Shown here piece after piece: positions 61,908 through 64,000 of a DNA stretch of 64,000 bases (position 1 is the first letter of the stretch; each line of letters opens with the position of its first letter). Both the position numbers and the translations under genes were made by a program. The stretch is from Streptomyces sp. WAC 04229 (lineage in GTDB: Bacteria; Actinomycetota; Actinomycetes; Streptomycetales; Streptomycetaceae): positions 1 to 64,000 of the forward strand of contig NZ_QHJH01000020.1 of the NCBI RefSeq assembly GCF_003947455.1, given 5' to 3'. Under the pieces are notes generated by a model that saw only the letters and a program-made list of their open reading frames with translations, did not search any database and had not been told where the DNA came from.

Positions 61908-62750
61908 TCAGGTGGTGCTGAGCATGCCCTCCCGCAGGCGGCCCAGCAGACGCGAGATCAGCCGGGACACGTGCATCTGCGAGACGCCGAGCCGCTCGCC
62001 GATGTCCTTCTGGGTGAGCTCCTCGACGAACCGCCAGTGGATGATCTGCCGGTCGCGCTCGTCCAGCTGGGCGATCATCGGGGCGAGGGCGTGGAAGTCG
62101 TCCACGAGCGCCAGCGCGGCGTCGTCGGTGCCGATGAAGTCCGCGAGCGCCGACTCGCCGTCCTCGCTGCCGTTGATGGCCGCGTCCAGGGAGGCGGAGT
62201 TGTAGCCGTTGGCCGCCAGGCGGGCCTCGACGACCTCGTCCTCGGGCAGGCTCATCAGCTCGGAGAGCTCCTGCGTGGTGGGGTTGCGGCCCAGACGGCT
62301 GCGCAGCTCCTCGGTGGCCCGCGCCAGCTGGACGCGCGCCTCCTGGAGACGCCGCGGGACGTGCACGGCCCACGAGGTGTCCCGGAAGAACCGCTTGATC
62401 TCCCCGACGATGTACGGCACGGCGAACGAGGTGAACTCGACCTCACGGGTGAGTTCGAACCGGTCGATCGCCTTGATCAGGCCGATCATGCCGACCTGGA
62501 CGATGTCCTCCATCTCCTCCGGGCCGCGGCTGCGGAACCGGCCGGCCGCGAAGCGGACGAGGGACATGTTCATCTCGATCAGGGTGTTGCGGGCGTACTG
62601 GTATTCGGGCGTCCCCTCCTCCAGCACCGTGAGCTGCTCGAAGAACAGCTTCGACAACTCCCGCGCGTCCTTGGGCGCCACCTTGGACGGATCCGTGATC
62701 TCCGGCATGTCCGTGGTGGTGTGCGTCGCCTGTGCGGTCGTCGTCGCCAT
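61908..62750 (-). CDS. RNA polymerase sigma factor, SigB/SigF type
   Basis: A 280-residue group 3 sigma factor. Region 2 (MNMSLVRFAAGRFRSRGPEE, FTSFAVPYIVGEIKRFFRDT), region 3 (RNPTTQELSELMSLPEDEVV) and region 4 (DIGERLGVSQMHVSRLISRL) are complete. The SigB group controls osmotic and oxidative stress and differentiation. No anti-sigma gene lies beside it. A SigB-like promoter (62837-62813) suggests autoregulation. Ribosome site GGGAGGG. Confidence 0.93.
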   Translation of the reverse strand: MATTTAQATHTTTDMPEITDPSKVAPKDARELSKLFFEQLTVLEEGTPEYQYARNTLIEMNMSLVRFAAGRFRSRGPEEMEDIVQVGMIGLIKAIDRFELTREVEFTSFAVPYIVGEIKRFFRDTSWAVHVPRRLQEARVQLARATEELRSRLGRNPTTQELSELMSLPEDEVVEARLAANGYNSASLDAAINGSEDGESALADFIGTDDAALALVDDFHALAPMIAQLDERDRQIIHWRFVEELTQKDIGERLGVSQMHVSRLISRLLGRLREGMLSTT

Positions 62751-62812
62751 GATGTGCCCTCCCTGTCGATCGGCCCCCGTCGTCGTCACCCTGTCGGCCG
62801 ACGAAGGACCGC

Positions 62813-62837
62813 CTACCCCGGGTCACGCGCCGCACAC
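62813..62837 (-). promoter_or_regulatory. SigB-like promoter candidate
   Basis: On the minus strand, GTGT-N15-GGGTAG. It fits the SigB consensus (GNNT-N14-16-GGGTAC/T) except for the last base, and lies 63 bases before the sigma start codon. Confidence 0.45.
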
Positions 62838-62951
62838 CCCTCGATTTTCGCCGGTGCCTTACGGGCAGTGGGCCGGTGGGGCGACAGGGGCGCGACAGAC
62901 GCGTGAAGCGGGGAACTAGACAGGGAGCGCGTTCTCGGAAGGGGAGAGGGC

Positions 62952-63308
62952 ATGTTTGAAGCCGAAAACATTCGTGACTGGCGCGGCCAGGACGTCGTCG
63001 ACCACGACGGCCGCAAGATCGGGACTCTGGAGTCCGTCTACTTCGACACGCTGACCGACCGCCCCGCGTTCGCGACGGTCACGGTCGGCCTGCCGACCCG
63101 GCGTCGTCTCGTCTTCGTGCCGGTGGACAAGGCCACCGTCGGACCGGGCTATGTGAAGGTGACCTACGACAAGTCGCTGGTCAAGGACGCCCCGGGGATC
63201 GATCCGGACGGTGAGCTCGCGGCCGAGGAGGAGGGCGCGGTCTTCGAGCACTACAAGCTGCCGTACGAGCAGGGCAGCCGCGGCGAACGGCGGCTCGGCC
63301 GGCGCTGA
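62952..63308 (+). CDS. PRC-barrel domain protein
   Basis: A 118-residue protein with one PRC-barrel domain (NIRDWRGQDVVDHDGRKIGT ... VTVGLPTRRRLVFVPVDKAT). The short C-terminus is Glu/Arg-rich. PRC-barrel proteins are commonly stress-induced; partner unknown. Divergent from the SigB-type gene, 201 bases away. Confidence 0.9.
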   Translation: MFEAENIRDWRGQDVVDHDGRKIGTLESVYFDTLTDRPAFATVTVGLPTRRRLVFVPVDKATVGPGYVKVTYDKSLVKDAPGIDPDGELAAEEEGAVFEHYKLPYEQGSRGERRLGRR

Positions 63309-63322
63309 ACCGTCCGGGCCGA

Positions 63323-63340
63323 GCCGCCCGCGGGGGCGGC
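63323..63340. terminator. Convergent terminator candidate
   Basis: GCCGCCC and GGGCGGC form a 7-bp stem with a four-base loop between the PRC-barrel and Dps genes. Confidence 0.35.
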
Positions 63341-63393
63341 CGGGCGCCGATGACGGCGGGCCCGGCGCGCCCCGCGTCCGACGGGGCCGGCCG

Positions 63394-63957
63394 TCAGCCG
63401 ATCTCGGCGCCGCGGGCCGCCGCCTCCGTCTCCGACTCCGCGCTGCCCGTCGCCAGGGTGCCTCCGGCGCTCTCCAGGTGGGCCCGGACGAACCACTGGA
63501 ACTGCTCCAGGTCCCGGAGCTGGCCGATCAGGAGGTCCTCCGTGGCGGTGTCGATCTTGCCAGCCTCCTCCACGGCCGCGCGCATGCCCTCCACCACGCC
63601 GGTGTAGACCAGGTCGAGCGCACCGAGGTGCGCGATCGCGTCGGCCCGGCCGATGGAGTAGTCGTCCCACTTCCGCTCCGACACCAGGGCCCCGGGCGTG
63701 CCCTGTGCCACACCGCCGAGCGCGGCGATGCGCTCCGCGACGTCGTCGGCCATGTCGCGTACCTGGTCGACCTGCGGGTCGATCATCTCGTGCACGGCGA
63801 TGAAGTGCGGCCCGACGACGTTCCAGTGCACGTGCTTGAGGGTCAGGTGCAGATCGTTGAGGGCGTGCAGGCGCAGTCGCAGCACACCGATCAGCCGTCC
63901 GGCGGCCTCGCGCTCGATGCCGGGGACCGTGTACTTCGGGGTCAGGTCGTGCGTCAT
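63394..63957 (-). CDS. dps: Dps-family DNA-binding ferritin-like protein
   Basis: A 187-residue Dps. The ferroxidase-centre motif (HVHWNVVGPHFIAVHEMIDPQV) and DQVRDMADDVAERIAALGG are present, with late LEQFQWFVRAHLESAG. Dps stores iron and protects DNA in stationary phase and stress. The start is ATG 63957; upstream 63958-64000 reaches the window edge, so its promoter is only partly seen. Confidence 0.95.
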   Translation of the reverse strand: MTHDLTPKYTVPGIEREAAGRLIGVLRLRLHALNDLHLTLKHVHWNVVGPHFIAVHEMIDPQVDQVRDMADDVAERIAALGGVAQGTPGALVSERKWDDYSIGRADAIAHLGALDLVYTGVVEGMRAAVEEAGKIDTATEDLLIGQLRDLEQFQWFVRAHLESAGGTLATGSAESETEAAARGAEIG

Positions 63958-64000
63958 GGCGGACCTCAGCTCCTCATGTGTGTCGTACGTCGTTGCTCGT

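Noticed and set aside
1..64000. CRISPR arrays, tRNA or rRNA genes
   Set aside because: No regularly spaced repeats, no cloverleaf-like segment and no rRNA-like sequence were noticed on reading. A tRNAscan or CRISPR finder run was not possible.

Overview
The window is chromosomal DNA of a Streptomyces or a very close actinomycete. GC content is very high, third codon positions are almost all G or C, GTG and TTG starts are common, and operons are stitched together by ATGA or GTGA stop/start overlaps. Marker genes also fit: a gvpOAFGYZJLSK gas vesicle operon, a FemX-type ligase, Ku, a SigB-type sigma factor, a Dps protein and a LAxTG sortase substrate. From memory, the mix of Dps, SigB-type sigma, Ku, gas vesicle genes and an AA10 LPMO resembles an arm region of the S. 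coelicolor chromosome; this was not checked by alignment. No rRNA, tRNA, CRISPR array or complete insertion sequence was seen. The only mobile element is a 181-bp foldback element at 121-301.

Layout. 0.3-7.7 kb: a minus-strand sugar operon (lipoprotein binding protein, two permeases, 2-hydroxyacid dehydrogenase, DUF2264) behind a DeoR/LacI-type repressor, with a shared 10-bp operator candidate. 7.8-13 kb: the ten-gene gas vesicle operon. 13-21.5 kb: a methyltransferase, a DUF899 protein, a sortase-anchored DUF1996 protein, an AA10 LPMO with a CebR-type operator, a TPR protein and a BlaI/M56 pair. 21.5-25.8 kb: a fasciclin lipoprotein and a cobalamin-riboswitch-controlled BtuFCD-type uptake operon. 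25.8-29.5 kb: a LysR regulator divergent from a quinone reductase/hydrolase/SDR operon. 29.5-31.7 kb: an RskA/SigK-type anti-sigma and sigma pair, and a GNAT enzyme.

31.8-39.8 kb: a LacI regulator followed by an unassigned catabolic cluster (FAD oxidoreductase, hydantoinase/oxoprolinase-like protein, HExxH protein, carboxylate-type permease, Tat-exported beta-propeller). 39.8-42.2 kb: a TetR/MFS efflux pair. 42.4-47.2 kb: phosphoketolase coupled to a GH65 disaccharide phosphorylase. 47.2-50.6 kb: a secreted protein, arginine deiminase and an amino-acid antiporter. 50.6-57 kb: an EamA transporter, a histone-H1-like winged-helix protein, a lipoprotein, a coiled-coil protein, an SGNH esterase, a class I amidotransferase and a FemX-like ligase. 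57.2-60.7 kb: a LysR regulator divergent from EamA and MFS exporters. 60.8-64 kb: a stress block (Ku, SigB-type sigma, PRC-barrel, Dps).

The most interesting observations are: (1) a matching CCAATCCG-N14-CCGGATT promoter in front of both the SigK-like sigma gene and the distant fasciclin lipoprotein gene, which suggests a SigK/fasciclin regulon like that of mycobacteria; (2) the unassigned 31.8-39.8 kb catabolic cluster with twin palindromic operators; (3) opposite-charge tails on GvpA, GvpY and GvpZ; (4) the histone-like winged-helix protein; (5) the phosphoketolase-GH65 coupling; (6) a foldback element that supplies the stop codon of a neighbouring gene.
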